Notes: generated from the letters alone by a model not told the origin. 64,000 nucleotides of DNA from Clostridium sulfidigenes (GCF_000732635.1 NZ_JPMD01000002.1:1-64000); one strand, 5' to 3'. Shown: positions 26,887 through 36,511, counted from the stretch's first letter. A program made the numbers and translations.

Positions 26887-26997
26887 AGGGGATATCAATA
26901 AATAAACTTCTAATCTTTCACTATGTTGAGCTTGTACTTATATTAGATGACAAGCTCAACATTAATTTAAGATTTAGCTTATTTTGAGATATCCCCT
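26887..26997. repeat. Nested 111-base palindrome
   Basis: Outer arms AGGGGATATC (26887-26896) and GATATCCCCT (26988-26997) match perfectly. Inside are AATCTT/AAGATT and a perfect inner arm pair TGTTGAGCTTGT/ACAAGCTCAACA. The whole folds into one long interrupted hairpin between converging genes. It may be a bidirectional terminator, but the size and the sharp outer arms also fit a miniature mobile palindrome. Confidence 0.7.
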
Positions 26998-27023
26998 TTC
27001 TTAAATCAGAAGTTTTAACTATA

Positions 27024-27461
27024 TTATAGTTGTATCTCCATTACTACTTCTCCCCACATTATCTTTCCAGTTTTTCTAAAACCTACAGCTTCATATAATT
27101 TTTCAGCAACACTATTTTCTGGTTCAAAGCTTGTATAAACTTTTATATTTCCATGTTCTTCTTTTAATAGTTCTAATAGTTTTAATATAGTAGCCCTACC
27201 ATATCCCTTACCTTGATATTTCTTGTCCATCATAAGTCTACACATCCACCAGCTATTATCATCACTATCAAAGCTGTACATTAAAAATCCTACCATTACT
27301 TCTCCATCATATATTGCTAAAGGATAGTTTCCTTCTTCAAATTTAGCCTCTAATATAGAGTATGAATTTGGTGCCACAAAATGTTTCTGATTTTCTTCTA
27401 CTGAAAGCTTAATGCACTCTCTCCAATTATCATTATCCACTGCTTTAAAAATAAGATTCAT
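27024..27461 (-). CDS. GNAT-family N-acetyltransferase, spermidine-type-like
   Basis: A 145-residue acetyltransferase. The acetyl-CoA loop is clear (MMDKKYQGKGYGRATILKLL), followed by the strand IKVYTSFEPENSVAEKLYEAVGF, the typical GNAT end. The DDNSWWMCRLMMD segment is typical of the BltD/SpeG-like group, so polyamines are possible, not proven. The start at 27461 is chosen because AGGGGGAAAATATTT precedes it; the open frame extends to 27521 without a site. Immediately upstream is a truncated relative (27481-27660). Confidence 0.87.
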   Translation of the reverse strand: MNLIFKAVDNDNWRECIKLSVEENQKHFVAPNSYSILEAKFEEGNYPLAIYDGEVMVGFLMYSFDSDDNSWWMCRLMMDKKYQGKGYGRATILKLLELLKEEHGNIKVYTSFEPENSVAEKLYEAVGFRKTGKIMWGEVVMEIQL

Positions 27462-27480
27462 AAATATTTTCCCCCTAATA

Positions 27481-27660
27481 TTATATTTCTTTCTTATAAA
27501 AAACCTCATCCTCAGCTTCAAAGCCAGTTATAAACTGTTTAAAGCCAAAACTAGAGTACAGTTTTTTTGTTACTATATTCTTTGGATGAAAGCTTAAATA
27601 TATAGTTTTATATTTAGATTTTTTCTTGATATCAATGTTCATTTTTTTATTCACCGACAT
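27481..27660 (-). pseudogene. Truncated GNAT acetyltransferase (C-terminal fragment)
   Basis: A 59-codon frame from ATG at 27660 ends in a GNAT C-terminus: KTIYLSFHPKNIVTKKLYSS, then FGFKQF and EAEDEVFYKKEI. The same element in the intact neighbour is IKVYTSFEPENSVAEKLYEA. The acetyl-CoA-binding half is missing, so it cannot be an active acetyltransferase. It looks like the end of a duplicated or older gene whose front was lost. Confidence 0.7.
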
Positions 27661-27745
27661 ATCACTATTTGATTTTCATAACACAACTCTATCCTCATAT
27701 TTATCAGTTACTTTGTTATAAATTTATTATTCTTATTTCATGCTA

Positions 27746-28600
27746 CTAAATTATAAATCTATAATAATCTAATTGTGTTTTAATAATAAATCCATTATTA
27801 ATATAAAGGTTATATGCTGTATGATTTTTGCTATCCACCTCAAGATATATATCTTTAATATCCAAGGTCAACGCCTTCTCTATTCCCTTACTTAATATCT
27901 CTTTTCCATAGCCAAGTCCTCGATACTTAGTTGAAATTCCTAATCCACAAATAAACGCATTACCACCTTCTAAACTAATACTACATATGCCAACAATTTC
28001 ATTATCTACTTTAGCCATATAGGATATCCTATCTTTAGATTCTATTGCTCTATTAACAATTGCCTTTCCTTCTTCCAAAGTTTTATTAAAAATGTCTATG
28101 TGTAGCTTTGCTATTTCATCTACATCTTGATTAATTATTTGATATAATTTTAGCTTGTTCTGTGCTTTAGTAAATTTATCCTTTTTATATACTAATAGAT
28201 ACTCAGAAAAATCATATTTAACATTAAATTTCCTTAAAGTTAACCTACCATCATTGCTTGAAGGCTCATGCACAAAGAGTATTTCTCTAACATCATACTT
28301 TCTTAGCTCATTAATAGCACTTTCTAAAAGTATTTTAAAGAAACCTTTCTTTCTCTTCTCTGGCAATGTATATGTAGAAATCTCTGCCTGCTGTGATGTT
28401 GGTATAAACATAGCTAGAAAGCTTACAAGTATTTCTTCTTCATATAATAGGAAAAAACAATTTATTTCCTTATTAAAGTTAATTTCATTTGATAGAAATG
28501 CACTTCCTTTAGTTTTATCGTAGTTTTTGCAAGCCTCTTCTAAGTTTTCAATATCTTCAATCTGCTTCTTATCTAGTTCTCTTAACTCTAAACTTTGCAT
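27746..28600 (-). CDS. Two-domain GNAT acetyltransferase
   Basis: A 284-residue protein with two GNAT units. The N-terminal half (about 1-145) has a loop-like YTLPEKRKKGFFKILLESAI with a weak acetyl-CoA motif; the C-terminal half carries the full motif (GISTKYRGLGYGKEILSKGI) and VDSKNHTAYNLYINNGF. Tandem GNATs usually have one active and one structural domain; here the second is the likely active one. AGGGGG precedes the ATG, directly after a hairpin at 28628-28659. Substrate unknown. Confidence 0.85.
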   Translation of the reverse strand: MQSLELRELDKKQIEDIENLEEACKNYDKTKGSAFLSNEINFNKEINCFFLLYEEEILVSFLAMFIPTSQQAEISTYTLPEKRKKGFFKILLESAINELRKYDVREILFVHEPSSNDGRLTLRKFNVKYDFSEYLLVYKKDKFTKAQNKLKLYQIINQDVDEIAKLHIDIFNKTLEEGKAIVNRAIESKDRISYMAKVDNEIVGICSISLEGGNAFICGLGISTKYRGLGYGKEILSKGIEKALTLDIKDIYLEVDSKNHTAYNLYINNGFIIKTQLDYYRFII

Positions 28601-28627
28601 TAACTCTAACCCCCTACATAAAAATAA

Positions 28628-28659
28628 CCATATCCTTCACCGTAGATGATAGGATATGG
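28628..28659 (-). terminator. Hairpin with T run in the leader of the two-domain GNAT gene
   Basis: Perfect 9-bp stem CCATATCCT/AGGATATGG followed on the minus strand by TTATTTTTATG and then, within a few bases, the AGGGGG site of the GNAT gene. Its place in the leader suggests an attenuator, or the terminator of a transcript coming from upstream. Confidence 0.5.
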
Positions 28660-28748
28660 CTAACTAGCACATATTTGCTTTAAACATAGTCTTAAACTTA
28701 AATATTACTTTTAAGTTCACTATGCTATTTAAAATATTTAGATATAAA

Positions 28749-28774
28749 AAGCCCTAGGAATACCCCTAGGACTT
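28749..28774 (-). terminator. Intrinsic terminator downstream of a micro-ORF
   Basis: Stem AAGTCCTAGG/CCTAGGGCTT with one mismatch and a 6-base loop, followed on the minus strand by TTTTTAT. The only thing for it to terminate is the short frame at 28804-28890. Confidence 0.7.
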
Positions 28775-28803
28775 AATTACAAATTAATACTTTAAATTCA
28801 ACT

Positions 28804-28890
28804 TTAAAAACCTATAATTTCAGGTAGGGCGTTATTATATATTCTATTTAATTTTATATTATTTTTATAGAAATCTCTGTTCATAAACAA
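28804..28890 (-). CDS. Possible 28-residue peptide gene
   Basis: A short frame with its own terminator: TTG at 28890, six bases after GGTGGG (an ATG comes two codons later), encoding a basic, Asn- and Tyr-rich peptide with an internal NRDFYKNNIKLNRIYNNALP and ending PEIIGF. There is no signal peptide or Cys. A good ribosome site plus a dedicated terminator argue for expression; the small size argues for caution. It could be a regulatory peptide or a leader. Family unknown. The rest of 28601-29023 holds only the two hairpins. Confidence 0.35.
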   Translation of the reverse strand: MFMNRDFYKNNIKLNRIYNNALPEIIGF

Positions 28891-29023
28891 CGTATTCCCA
28901 CCTTTCTTATTACTTATATTTACATTATAAGTTTTATTTGTATCACTTGTCAATATATTTATTATCAATCCTAAATAAACCATGCTGCTTCTAATTTATT
29001 CCCCTCAAAATCTTTGAAATAGA

Positions 29024-29827
29024 TTAATTCCCTCCATTGTTATCTTTAAATTCCACTCTTAAAAGTCTTGTCTTACTTACAAATCCGCTACTTTCTAAAG
29101 TTTTTTTAGAATTTGTATTATAGTACCAACATCCGCAAATTGGAATTTCTCCTTGCTTATAGCAAATTTTTTTTAGCTCTGCTATAATAGTTCTTCCAAT
29201 GCCCTTTTGTCTATATTCTTCTCTAGTAAACATACCTATACTAGTATATCCTTTTAGTATCCTTCCTTTTTCTTGTATACCAAAACCTAGCACATTAGTA
29301 CTCTCTTCAAAAATATATAATTCTCCATCTTTAACCTGTTTGTCTACGTCTTCAAAGAAGTCACCACTGAATTCCTTTATCCCATCAATATCTTTATCTT
29401 CTGCTTTTCTTAGATTACCATTGTTATAATACCTTATTTTCTCTGGGCTACATTTATGATCCTGGAAAAAATAAGCTTGATTTTTTACTTCTTTATTTTC
29501 TATATCACATATACAACTTAAATATAACTCGTCTCCTGTAAATACATAGGCTGATTTTGGATTAAACTTTTTTAATATAGCATTAAAATACTTTTGAGCG
29601 TATTTTATATATTTACACTTGATATAAAACAGTGTTAATAATTCATCATCATATATAGCAAAATATCCTATATACTTTGAATTCATAACTATCCTATAAA
29701 ACTTAGATTTAATTATATGGTCCTCTAAATATGAATCAAAGGGTGAAGACAGGGTTTTTATATAATCTTTTAAAAACTTACTTATATCATCACAATTAGT
29801 TAATTCGAAGCTTATACTTGCTTTCAT
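29024..29827 (-). CDS. GNAT-family acetyltransferase with an extra N-terminal domain
   Basis: A 267-residue protein. The C-terminal third is a GNAT: GMFTREEYRQKGIGRTIIAEL, then ICGCWYYNTNSKKTLESSGF. The N-terminal 130 residues form another alpha/beta unit without the motif, so this may be a decayed tandem GNAT. The minus-strand ATG has no strong Shine-Dalgarno; the nearest purine run is weak. Third of a local group of GNAT genes. Substrate unknown. Confidence 0.78.
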   Translation of the reverse strand: MKASISFELTNCDDISKFLKDYIKTLSSPFDSYLEDHIIKSKFYRIVMNSKYIGYFAIYDDELLTLFYIKCKYIKYAQKYFNAILKKFNPKSAYVFTGDELYLSCICDIENKEVKNQAYFFQDHKCSPEKIRYYNNGNLRKAEDKDIDGIKEFSGDFFEDVDKQVKDGELYIFEESTNVLGFGIQEKGRILKGYTSIGMFTREEYRQKGIGRTIIAELKKICYKQGEIPICGCWYYNTNSKKTLESSGFVSKTRLLRVEFKDNNGGN

Positions 29828-30105
29828 ATGTTTCCTATAATCTCCAATAAATTAAACCCCTGTACCCTTATTAAAATACCTTCTTTTATGCTACAGCTTA
29901 TATGTCGCATAAATAATCTTTCTTTAATAATTTTACTCATTTTTACCTAGTAAGTACCTGTTAATAGTACCACTAAATTCCCCCCCTTTTTTATTTTATT
30001 TACCCCAGTTATTTTCTTTACTTAGTAGCTTGTCTTTCTTTTATTGCAATAATAGTTCCCCCCTAGTAATTTTTTAGGTTACTAATTTACCATTTAATTT
30101 TAAAC

Positions 30106-30588
30106 TTAGTTACCCCTATTATTAGCAGTACACATTTCACAGTCTATAGCTAAAACTATAGCTAAGCATAATATTTCATCAGCCTGATCAGATATATTTA
30201 GTACATAGCTATCTCCCCAAGTAAACCATTCCTTGCTCACCGTCATAACAGCATATTCACCTTGATATAATGTATAATCATGGGCCCAAAAATCACCTGT
30301 TAACCTTAAGTCAGTTCCATCTAGATAATAATTTTGATTAATAAAAGTAAATTTTTTTATCAAATCTCCAATTACCATGCCATTTATGATAATTTCAAAC
30401 TTAGGCATAAAGGTAAAGAGTTTCTGCCTTATATAGCCCACTTCTTTATGACTTTTATCATAAATATGAAGTTTATGCCCCATGGAAAACATTTCACCTT
30501 CAACGAAATATTTATCTTCCTCTTTTTCATCTTTAACTATAAATCTATCAGTAAATGAAAATACTTTTTGCTTAATATATAATTTCAT
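30106..30588 (-). CDS. LURP-one-related family protein
   Basis: A 160-residue beta-barrel-like protein related to plant LURP-one and bacterial YxjI. The pattern is clear: LYIKQKVFSFTDRFIVKDE, YFVEGEMFSMGHKLHIYD, then EVGYIRQKLFTFMPKFEI, and a final EWFTWGDSYVLNI before a hydrophobic helix (LAIVLAIDC). The fold is tubby-like; bacterial roles are not known. The start at 30588 is chosen because GGAGGAAGCT precedes it. Single gene. The 278 bases after it (29828-30105) hold two long G runs on the minus strand but no supportable gene. Confidence 0.85.
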   Translation of the reverse strand: MKLYIKQKVFSFTDRFIVKDEKEEDKYFVEGEMFSMGHKLHIYDKSHKEVGYIRQKLFTFMPKFEIIINGMVIGDLIKKFTFINQNYYLDGTDLRLTGDFWAHDYTLYQGEYAVMTVSKEWFTWGDSYVLNISDQADEILCLAIVLAIDCEMCTANNRGN

Positions 30589-30862
30589 AGCTTCCTCCGT
30601 CATATATACTCATTATTAATATTATCTCATAAATTTTAGAACATTAATACAAATTTATGTAATTATGTATCCAATAATTTTAATATGTTATTACTAATAA
30701 AATTATTCAGATTATATTTATAGATAAATGTTCAATAATATTTAATAATTTCTATAATATTTTAAAAATAATTCGATTAATATGAAAATATTTTATTTTA
30801 AATGTAAAAAGAATGTTTCCCATGATATAATAATATCGTAATTTAATATAGGAGGGAAATTT

Positions 30863-32266
30863 ATGTCTGAAAAAAAGGATAAACAAATTCTTTGGTATAC
30901 CTTAGCTTTTATGGCATTCTCAACAGTATGGGGTTTTGGTAATGTTATTAACGGCTTCTCTGAATACAATGGACTTAAAGCAATTGTATCTTGGGTATTA
31001 ATTTTTACTATTTATTTTGTACCTTACGCACTAATGGTAGGTGAATTAGGCTCTGCATTTAAAAACTCTGGTGGTGGAGTTAGTTCTTGGATTCATGAAA
31101 CCATAGGACCAAGAATTGCATACTATGCTGGATGGACATACTGGGTAGTTCATATGCCTTATATTTCACAAAAACCATCTGGTTTTATGATTTCAGCTAG
31201 CTGGGCAATTTTCCAAGATAAACGAATCAGTAGTATGAATACAACTCTATTACAATTATCTTGCTTAGTAGTATTTTTAGTTGCATTATATATTGCATCA
31301 AAGGGATTAAATCCATTAAAAAAGATAGCTACCTTTGCAGGAACATCTATGTTTGTAATGTCTATTCTATTTATCATCTTAATGTTAGCAGCTCCAGCAA
31401 TTACAGATGCTAATCTAAATGCTATAGATTGGTCATTTAAAACTTTTATGCCTACATTTGATGTTAAATTCTTTACCAGCTTATCAATCTTAGTCTTTGC
31501 TGTTGGTGGATGTGAGAAAATATCACCTTATGTTAACCAAGTTAAAGACCCTGAAACTGGTTTTTCAAAAGGTATGATTGCATTAGCAATTATGGTTGCA
31601 GTATGTGCAATTTTAGGAACTATATCATTAGGTATGATGTTTGATTCAAATAATGTTCCTAAAGACTTAATGACTAATGGTGCATATTATGCTTTCCAGA
31701 AGTTAGGTGAATACTATCACATAGGAAATACTTTCGTAATTATTTATGCTATTACAAATCTTATTGGTCAATTTGCAGTACTTATAATATCAATTGATGC
31801 ACCTTTACGTATGTTACTTAATAGTGCTGATAGAGAGTTCATACCTGAAAAAATGTTTGTACAAAACAAATATGGTGCTTATACAAACGGACATAAACTT
31901 ATATTAGTTATTGTTTCAATTTTAATAATTCTACCTGCTTTTGGTATAGGAAGTGTAGATGAATTAGTAAAATGGTTAGTAAAACTAAATGCTATATGTA
32001 TGCCTCTACGTTATTTATGGGTATTTGTTGCATATATAGCTTTAAAGAAGGCAGGAGAAAAATTCAATCCTGAATACAAATTTGTGAAAAATAAAACACT
32101 AGGTATTATTATCGGAGCATGGTGTTTTGCATTTACCGCTTTCGCATGTATTGGTGGTATATACTCTACAGATCCATTCCAATTAGTACTTAATATTGCC
32201 ACACCATTCTTCTTAATAGGTTTAGGATTAATTCTTCCTTATATTGCGAAGAAAACTAATCATTAA
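30863..32266 (+). CDS. APC-superfamily amino-acid permease
   Basis: A 467-residue transporter with about 12 membrane segments. The first helix carries the APC unwound motif (FMAFSTVWGFGNVINGFSE), followed by GELGSAFKNSGGGVSSWIHE and, in the middle, FAVGGCEKISPYVNQVKDP. It resembles the glutamate/GABA antiporter and YjeM-like branch. Its convergence on the threonine-degradation pair (tdh, kbl), with a shared terminator at 32300-32336, suggests an amino-acid such as threonine or glycine, but this is only context. GGAGGG precedes the ATG. Confidence 0.88.
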   Translation: MSEKKDKQILWYTLAFMAFSTVWGFGNVINGFSEYNGLKAIVSWVLIFTIYFVPYALMVGELGSAFKNSGGGVSSWIHETIGPRIAYYAGWTYWVVHMPYISQKPSGFMISASWAIFQDKRISSMNTTLLQLSCLVVFLVALYIASKGLNPLKKIATFAGTSMFVMSILFIILMLAAPAITDANLNAIDWSFKTFMPTFDVKFFTSLSILVFAVGGCEKISPYVNQVKDPETGFSKGMIALAIMVAVCAILGTISLGMMFDSNNVPKDLMTNGAYYAFQKLGEYYHIGNTFVIIYAITNLIGQFAVLIISIDAPLRMLLNSADREFIPEKMFVQNKYGAYTNGHKLILVIVSILIILPAFGIGSVDELVKWLVKLNAICMPLRYLWVFVAYIALKKAGEKFNPEYKFVKNKTLGIIIGAWCFAFTAFACIGGIYSTDPFQLVLNIATPFFLIGLGLILPYIAKKTNH

Positions 32267-32299
32267 TTTTATAGTTAAATAGTACAAGCATATAAAAAT

Positions 32300-32336
32300 A
32301 GGACTGAATAAAGATATTTTATCTTCATTCAGTCCT
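32300..32336. terminator. Bidirectional terminator between permease and tdh genes
   Basis: Perfect stem AGGACTGAAT/ATTCAGTCCT (plus AAGAT/ATCTT inside), flanked by T runs on both strands. Confidence 0.85.
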
Positions 32337-32348
32337 TTATTTTTATCT

Positions 32349-33302
32349 CTATTTTATGCCTTTAGCTTTTAATTTTTCAAGCATATCTGCTGTCATCTTA
32401 GCTAAGTCATATTCAGCTTTAAAGCCCCACTCTTCTTTAGCAGCAGATGGGTCTATTGAATCTGGCCAAGTGTTTGCAATTCCTTGTCTTACTGGGTCTA
32501 CATCATAAGACATTTCAAATTCTGGAATATGCTTTCTAATTTCTGCAGCTATTTGCTCTGGTTCAAAGCTCATTGCAGTTATATTAAATGCATTTCTATG
32601 CTTTAATTTACTTGGATCAGCTTCCATTAAAGTGATTATTGCATTTATAGCATCTGGCATATACATCATATCCATGTAAGTTCCTTTACCTATGAAAGAA
32701 GTATACTTACCAGCTTTTAATGCCTCATAATAAATATCAACTGCATAATCTGTAGTTCCACCGCCTGGTAATGCTACATAAGAAATAAGTCCTGGGAATC
32801 TTACTCCTCTTGTATCTACACCATACTTAGAGTGGTAGTAATCACATAATAACTCTCCAGAAACCTTAGTTACACCATACATAGTGTTTGGTCTTTGAAT
32901 AGTATCTTGTGGAGTATTCACCTTAGGTGTAGATGGTCCAAATGCTCCTATTGAACTTGGAGTAAAGAATTTACAATTTAATTCTCTAGCAACTTCTAAA
33001 GCGTTTACAAGACCACCCATGTTAATAGTCCATGCAAGCTGTGGTTTTGCTTCTGCAACTGCTGATAAAAGTGCTGCAAGATGAATAATAGTATCTACTT
33101 CATGTTTTTTAGCTATTGATAAGAATTCGTCATAGTTTGTTACGTCTAAAGTTTCAAAAATTCCACCTTCAACGATTGGATTTCCTTCTGGTTTTCTTAC
33201 ATCTGTAGCTACTACATTATCTACTCCGTAAACTTCTCTTAATTTCGTTACTAATTCCGTACCAATTTGACCTAAGCATCCGCTAACTAATATTCTTTTC
33301 AT
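32349..33302 (-). CDS. tdh: L-threonine 3-dehydrogenase, short-chain (epimerase-like) type
   Basis: Oxidises L-threonine to 2-amino-3-ketobutyrate with NAD+. At 317 residues it is the SDR/epimerase-like form rather than the zinc alcohol-dehydrogenase form. Visible: the Rossmann start [33 protein letters not shown], the catalytic YGVTKVSGE (Tyr and Lys), and the [20 protein letters not shown] loop, which is distinctive of this Tdh group. It lies downstream of kbl with a hairpin between; the two enzymes act in sequence. Confidence 0.92.
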   Translation of the reverse strand: MKRILVSGCLGQIGTELVTKLREVYGVDNVVATDVRKPEGNPIVEGGIFETLDVTNYDEFLSIAKKHEVDTIIHLAALLSAVAEAKPQLAWTINMGGLVNALEVARELNCKFFTPSSIGAFGPSTPKVNTPQDTIQRPNTMYGVTKVSGELLCDYYHSKYGVDTRGVRFPGLISYVALPGGGTTDYAVDIYYEALKAGKYTSFIGKGTYMDMMYMPDAINAIITLMEADPSKLKHRNAFNITAMSFEPEQIAAEIRKHIPEFEMSYDVDPVRQGIANTWPDSIDPSAAKEEWGFKAEYDLAKMTADMLEKLKAKGIK

Positions 33303-33370
33303 ATTGATTCTCCCTATCTAATGTTATTTAAATTTTATTTAAATGTTTTTTAGTTAAAATCTATAACCTT

Positions 33371-33393
33371 TAGAGGAGGATATTCCTCCTCTA
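33371..33393. repeat. Hairpin in the kbl-tdh gap
   Basis: Perfect 10-bp stem TAGAGGAGGA/TCCTCCTCTA with a 3-base loop. It is not followed by a T run on the minus strand, so it may be a processing or partial-termination site that sets the ratio of the two products. Confidence 0.6.
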
Positions 33394-33408
33394 CTTTTAA
33401 TACAAATA

Positions 33409-34602
33409 TTATTTTATTAAGCCCATTTCTCTTCCTACTTTTGCATATTTAGCAATAGCTTCATCTAACAATTCTTTTGTGTGAGCAGCTGATGGCATGT
33501 TTCTTACTCTAGCTGTTCCAAGTGGTACTGTTGGGAATACTATTGATTTAGCATATACACCCTCTTCATATAATCTTCTACTGAATTCTTGAGCCTCAGC
33601 AGCCTCTCCAATTATGCATGGAGTTATAGGTGTTTCACTATGTCCAATATCAAATCCTAATTCTTTTAAGCCCTTTTTAAGGTAATTTCCATTTTCCCAT
33701 AATCTATCATGAAGTTCCGTACTTTCAGTTAATATATTTACAGCCTCTATACAAGCTCCTGCTGCTGCTGGAGTTAATGATGTAGAGAATAGGAATGGTC
33801 TACCTCTAACTTTTAACCAGTCGATAAGGTCTTTAGATCCTGCTACATATCCTCCAACTACACCGATTGCTTTAGAAAGTGTTCCTATTTGGAAATCTAT
33901 TTTGTCAGATAATCCAAAGTGGTGAACTGTTCCAGCACCTTTTCCTAGTACCCCAGAACCGTGAGCATCATCAACGTAAGTAATTAAATCAAACTCTTCT
34001 GCAATCTCAACAATTTCAGGAAGTTTTGCAACATCTCCATCCATTGAGAATACACCATCAGTGATTACCATTATTTTTTCATATAATCCTGATTCTTTTG
34101 CTTCTTTAGCCTTTGCTCTTAAATCATCCATATCAGAGTGTTCAACTCTTATGATTTTAGCTCCTGATAATCTACATCCATCTATAATTGAAGCATGATT
34201 TAATGCATCTGAAAGTATTGCATCTTTTTTGTTCATTACAGCAGATATAGCTGCCATATTACAGTTAAATCCTGATTGGAAAGCTATTGCAGCTTCAGTA
34301 TGCTTAAATGCTGCTAACTTCTTCTCTAATTCTATATGTATGTCTAATGTTCCATTTATTGTTCTAACAGCACCAGCACCTACACCGTACTTTTCTGTAG
34401 CTTTGATTGAAGCATCAATCATTCTCTTGTTAGTGGCAAGTCCTAGATAGTTGTTTGAAGATAGGTTTATTAGCTTCTTTCCTTCTATTTCTATCACAGG
34501 TCCATTTTGTCCTGTAATAACATTAATTTCATTATAAAGCCCTTTACTCTTAAGGTCCTCTAAATTAGTTTTAAGGAAATTGTTTAAAGATTTGCTTCCC
34601 AT
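33409..34602 (-). CDS. kbl: Glycine C-acetyltransferase (2-amino-3-ketobutyrate CoA ligase)
   Basis: PLP enzyme that splits 2-amino-3-ketobutyrate with CoA into glycine and acetyl-CoA, the second step of threonine breakdown. The 397-residue length is typical of the alpha-oxoamine synthase family. Key features: [45 protein letters not shown], the [15 protein letters not shown] loop with PLP-binding Asp/His, and [14 protein letters not shown] containing the Schiff-base Lys. First gene of the kbl-tdh operon. Confidence 0.95.
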   Translation of the reverse strand: MGSKSLNNFLKTNLEDLKSKGLYNEINVITGQNGPVIEIEGKKLINLSSNNYLGLATNKRMIDASIKATEKYGVGAGAVRTINGTLDIHIELEKKLAAFKHTEAAIAFQSGFNCNMAAISAVMNKKDAILSDALNHASIIDGCRLSGAKIIRVEHSDMDDLRAKAKEAKESGLYEKIMVITDGVFSMDGDVAKLPEIVEIAEEFDLITYVDDAHGSGVLGKGAGTVHHFGLSDKIDFQIGTLSKAIGVVGGYVAGSKDLIDWLKVRGRPFLFSTSLTPAAAGACIEAVNILTESTELHDRLWENGNYLKKGLKELGFDIGHSETPITPCIIGEAAEAQEFSRRLYEEGVYAKSIVFPTVPLGTARVRNMPSAAHTKELLDEAIAKYAKVGREMGLIK

Positions 34603-34787
34603 TTGATTACCTCCATTTAAATTATATTAAATAAAATTTACTATACATGCTAATATATTAATAACATATATAAGTATATTTATACTCCATAATAATATTT
34701 TTTAACACTTACCTTTATAAATCAGCTACTTATACTTTCCCTTTACATAATTAGAATATCATCTACTATAAGTTTTTCAATGAATCC

Positions 34788-35486
34788 TTATTTATATACA
34801 CCTCTATATTTTTCTGGTAAAAGAGCAGCTATAGATTTCATAACTTCCAACATAGCTCTTTCATTATATTCATTCTTATCTTCTTCTTTAAGTTTTTCAG
34901 GTAAATATATAGGTTCTCCAAACCTTACAGTAACTTGAGCTGTTTGGAAGTTTTCTTCCCCCATATCACCATCATTTATAGGTAAAAATTCTTCTGTGCC
35001 TGCTAACCCAATTGGAATTATCTTAGCCTTAGATAGCTTAGCCATTAGAAGAAATCCCTTCTTACCTTCTATCATTGAACCACTTCTACTTCTTGTTCCC
35101 TCTGGAAATATCATAATATTTTCTCCAGCTCTAAGTTTCTTTACAATTTTACTAATGGCATCCTTATCTGCAGAATTAGGTTTAATTGCTATGGTCTTTA
35201 TAAACTTAAATCCATTCTTAGTAAAATCGTTATTGGAAAGCTTTACTCCCGCAATGAATGTGGGGTCAAAGTCTTTTAATAATTCGTTAAGTATTAATCC
35301 ATCAGCATTACTTAAGTGGTTACATATAAATATTATTGGGCCCTTTATACCTTTAATTTTTTCGTAGCCTTCAACCTTCATATTAGCATACTTTTTTATT
35401 GATGTCTTTACATAACTTCTTGCTAGTTTTCCAGAAAGACTCTCTGGTAATTTATTTAAAATTTTTGTTAATATATCTCTTTTCAT
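34788..35486 (-). CDS. plsC: 1-acyl-sn-glycerol-3-phosphate acyltransferase
   Basis: Makes phosphatidic acid by acylating position 2 of lysophosphatidic acid at the membrane. The 232-residue protein shows the acyltransferase blocks: NHLSNADG (H-X4-D), FIKTIAI, FPEGTRSRSG and PIGLAG. GGAGATTTC precedes the ATG. It lies 36 bases after queG on the same strand, so the two are probably co-transcribed, with no functional link. Confidence 0.93.
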   Translation of the reverse strand: MKRDILTKILNKLPESLSGKLARSYVKTSIKKYANMKVEGYEKIKGIKGPIIFICNHLSNADGLILNELLKDFDPTFIAGVKLSNNDFTKNGFKFIKTIAIKPNSADKDAISKIVKKLRAGENIMIFPEGTRSRSGSMIEGKKGFLLMAKLSKAKIIPIGLAGTEEFLPINDGDMGEENFQTAQVTVRFGEPIYLPEKLKEEDKNEYNERAMLEVMKSIAALLPEKYRGVYK

Positions 35487-35521
35487 AGAAATCTCCTTTA
35501 TACCTAAGACTTACCTCCATA

Positions 35522-36511
35522 CTACTTCTTGAATAATCTGTTATAATACTCCTTTATGTATGGTGAGTTAATACTCTCTTCTATATTATCTCTATCTTCA
35601 TTATACCTCAAATAATAATTGATAAGCCCATTTCTTATTAATAAATTCTTTCCACGCCATCCACAAGAATGCATGATATACTTTTCTTTAAAGTTTTTAT
35701 TATCAAGATTTATAAGCTCTAATAAATCAACCTTTTCCATATACTCCTTAGGTAGAAATTCTTTAATAGGTGAAACTTCCACATTTAAATTATGTGGACA
35801 TACTTTTTGACAATTGTCACACCCAAAAATCTTGCCTTTAACCATATTTAATTCTTCATTATTTAAGTGCTTTTTTTGAGTTAAATAAGAAACACATTGT
35901 GAAGAATTAAACTTTTTAACATCTTCTATTATAACATTTGTTGGGCATTTTTCCACACATAAATTGCACCCTTTACAGCCATATTTTTTTGATTTATCCC
36001 CTTGTAGCTTAAGATTTGTTATTATTTCTCCTAAAAATACATAGGAGCCATACTTTTCCGTAATAAGAGTATTATTCTTCCCTATAAATCCAACTCCACT
36101 TATAGCTGCGATATATCTCTCTGGTAATGGGTTACTATCTACAAACCATTTAGCCTCTCCTCCTAAGGATTCTATATAATCACATATTTCCTTTAAATAT
36201 TTTTCTACTACTCTGTGATAATCTAGTCCCCTTGTATATAGAGAAAATTTATCTCCTTCTCCTTTATCACCATGATAATAAGGAAAAGCTATTGATATAA
36301 TAGTTTCTCCATTTTCCATTAAAAGCTTTGGATTAATCTTTTTTTCTATATCTTCCTCTTCAAACTCATTAAAAAGATTATTTTCTTTTCTATCTATGAA
36401 AAATTCTTCTAGTTCATTAAATCTTCTACTCTCTGTAAATCCAATAGTATCTAAAGAAAGTTTCTTTGCATAGTTTATTATTTTCTGTTTTTTATCTATA
36501 TATTCTTCCAT
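35522..36511 (-). CDS. queG: Epoxyqueuosine reductase
   Basis: Last step of queuosine synthesis for tRNA, reducing epoxyqueuosine with a cobalamin cofactor. It has 329 residues. The C-terminal half carries two [4Fe-4S] ferredoxin motifs: CKGCNLCVEKCPTN and CDNCQKVCPHN. The N-terminal half has RYIAAISGVGFIGKNNTLIT and the domain that holds cobalamin. The enzyme is a B12 consumer in a genome with its own cbi pathway at 53.7-64 kb. It lies upstream of plsC. Confidence 0.9.
   Translation of the reverse strand: MEEYIDKKQKIINYAKKLSLDTIGFTESRRFNELEEFFIDRKENNLFNEFEEEDIEKKINPKLLMENGETIISIAFPYYHGDKGEGDKFSLYTRGLDYHRVVEKYLKEICDYIESLGGEAKWFVDSNPLPERYIAAISGVGFIGKNNTLITEKYGSYVFLGEIITNLKLQGDKSKKYGCKGCNLCVEKCPTNVIIEDVKKFNSSQCVSYLTQKKHLNNEELNMVKGKIFGCDNCQKVCPHNLNVEVSPIKEFLPKEYMEKVDLLELINLDNKNFKEKYIMHSCGWRGKNLLIRNGLINYYLRYNEDRDNIEESINSPYIKEYYNRLFKK

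Noticed and set aside
29828..30105. Minus-strand runs GGGGGGG and GGGGGG that look like ribosome sites
   Set aside because: Neither is followed by a start codon with an open frame of more than about ten codons. They may be relics.
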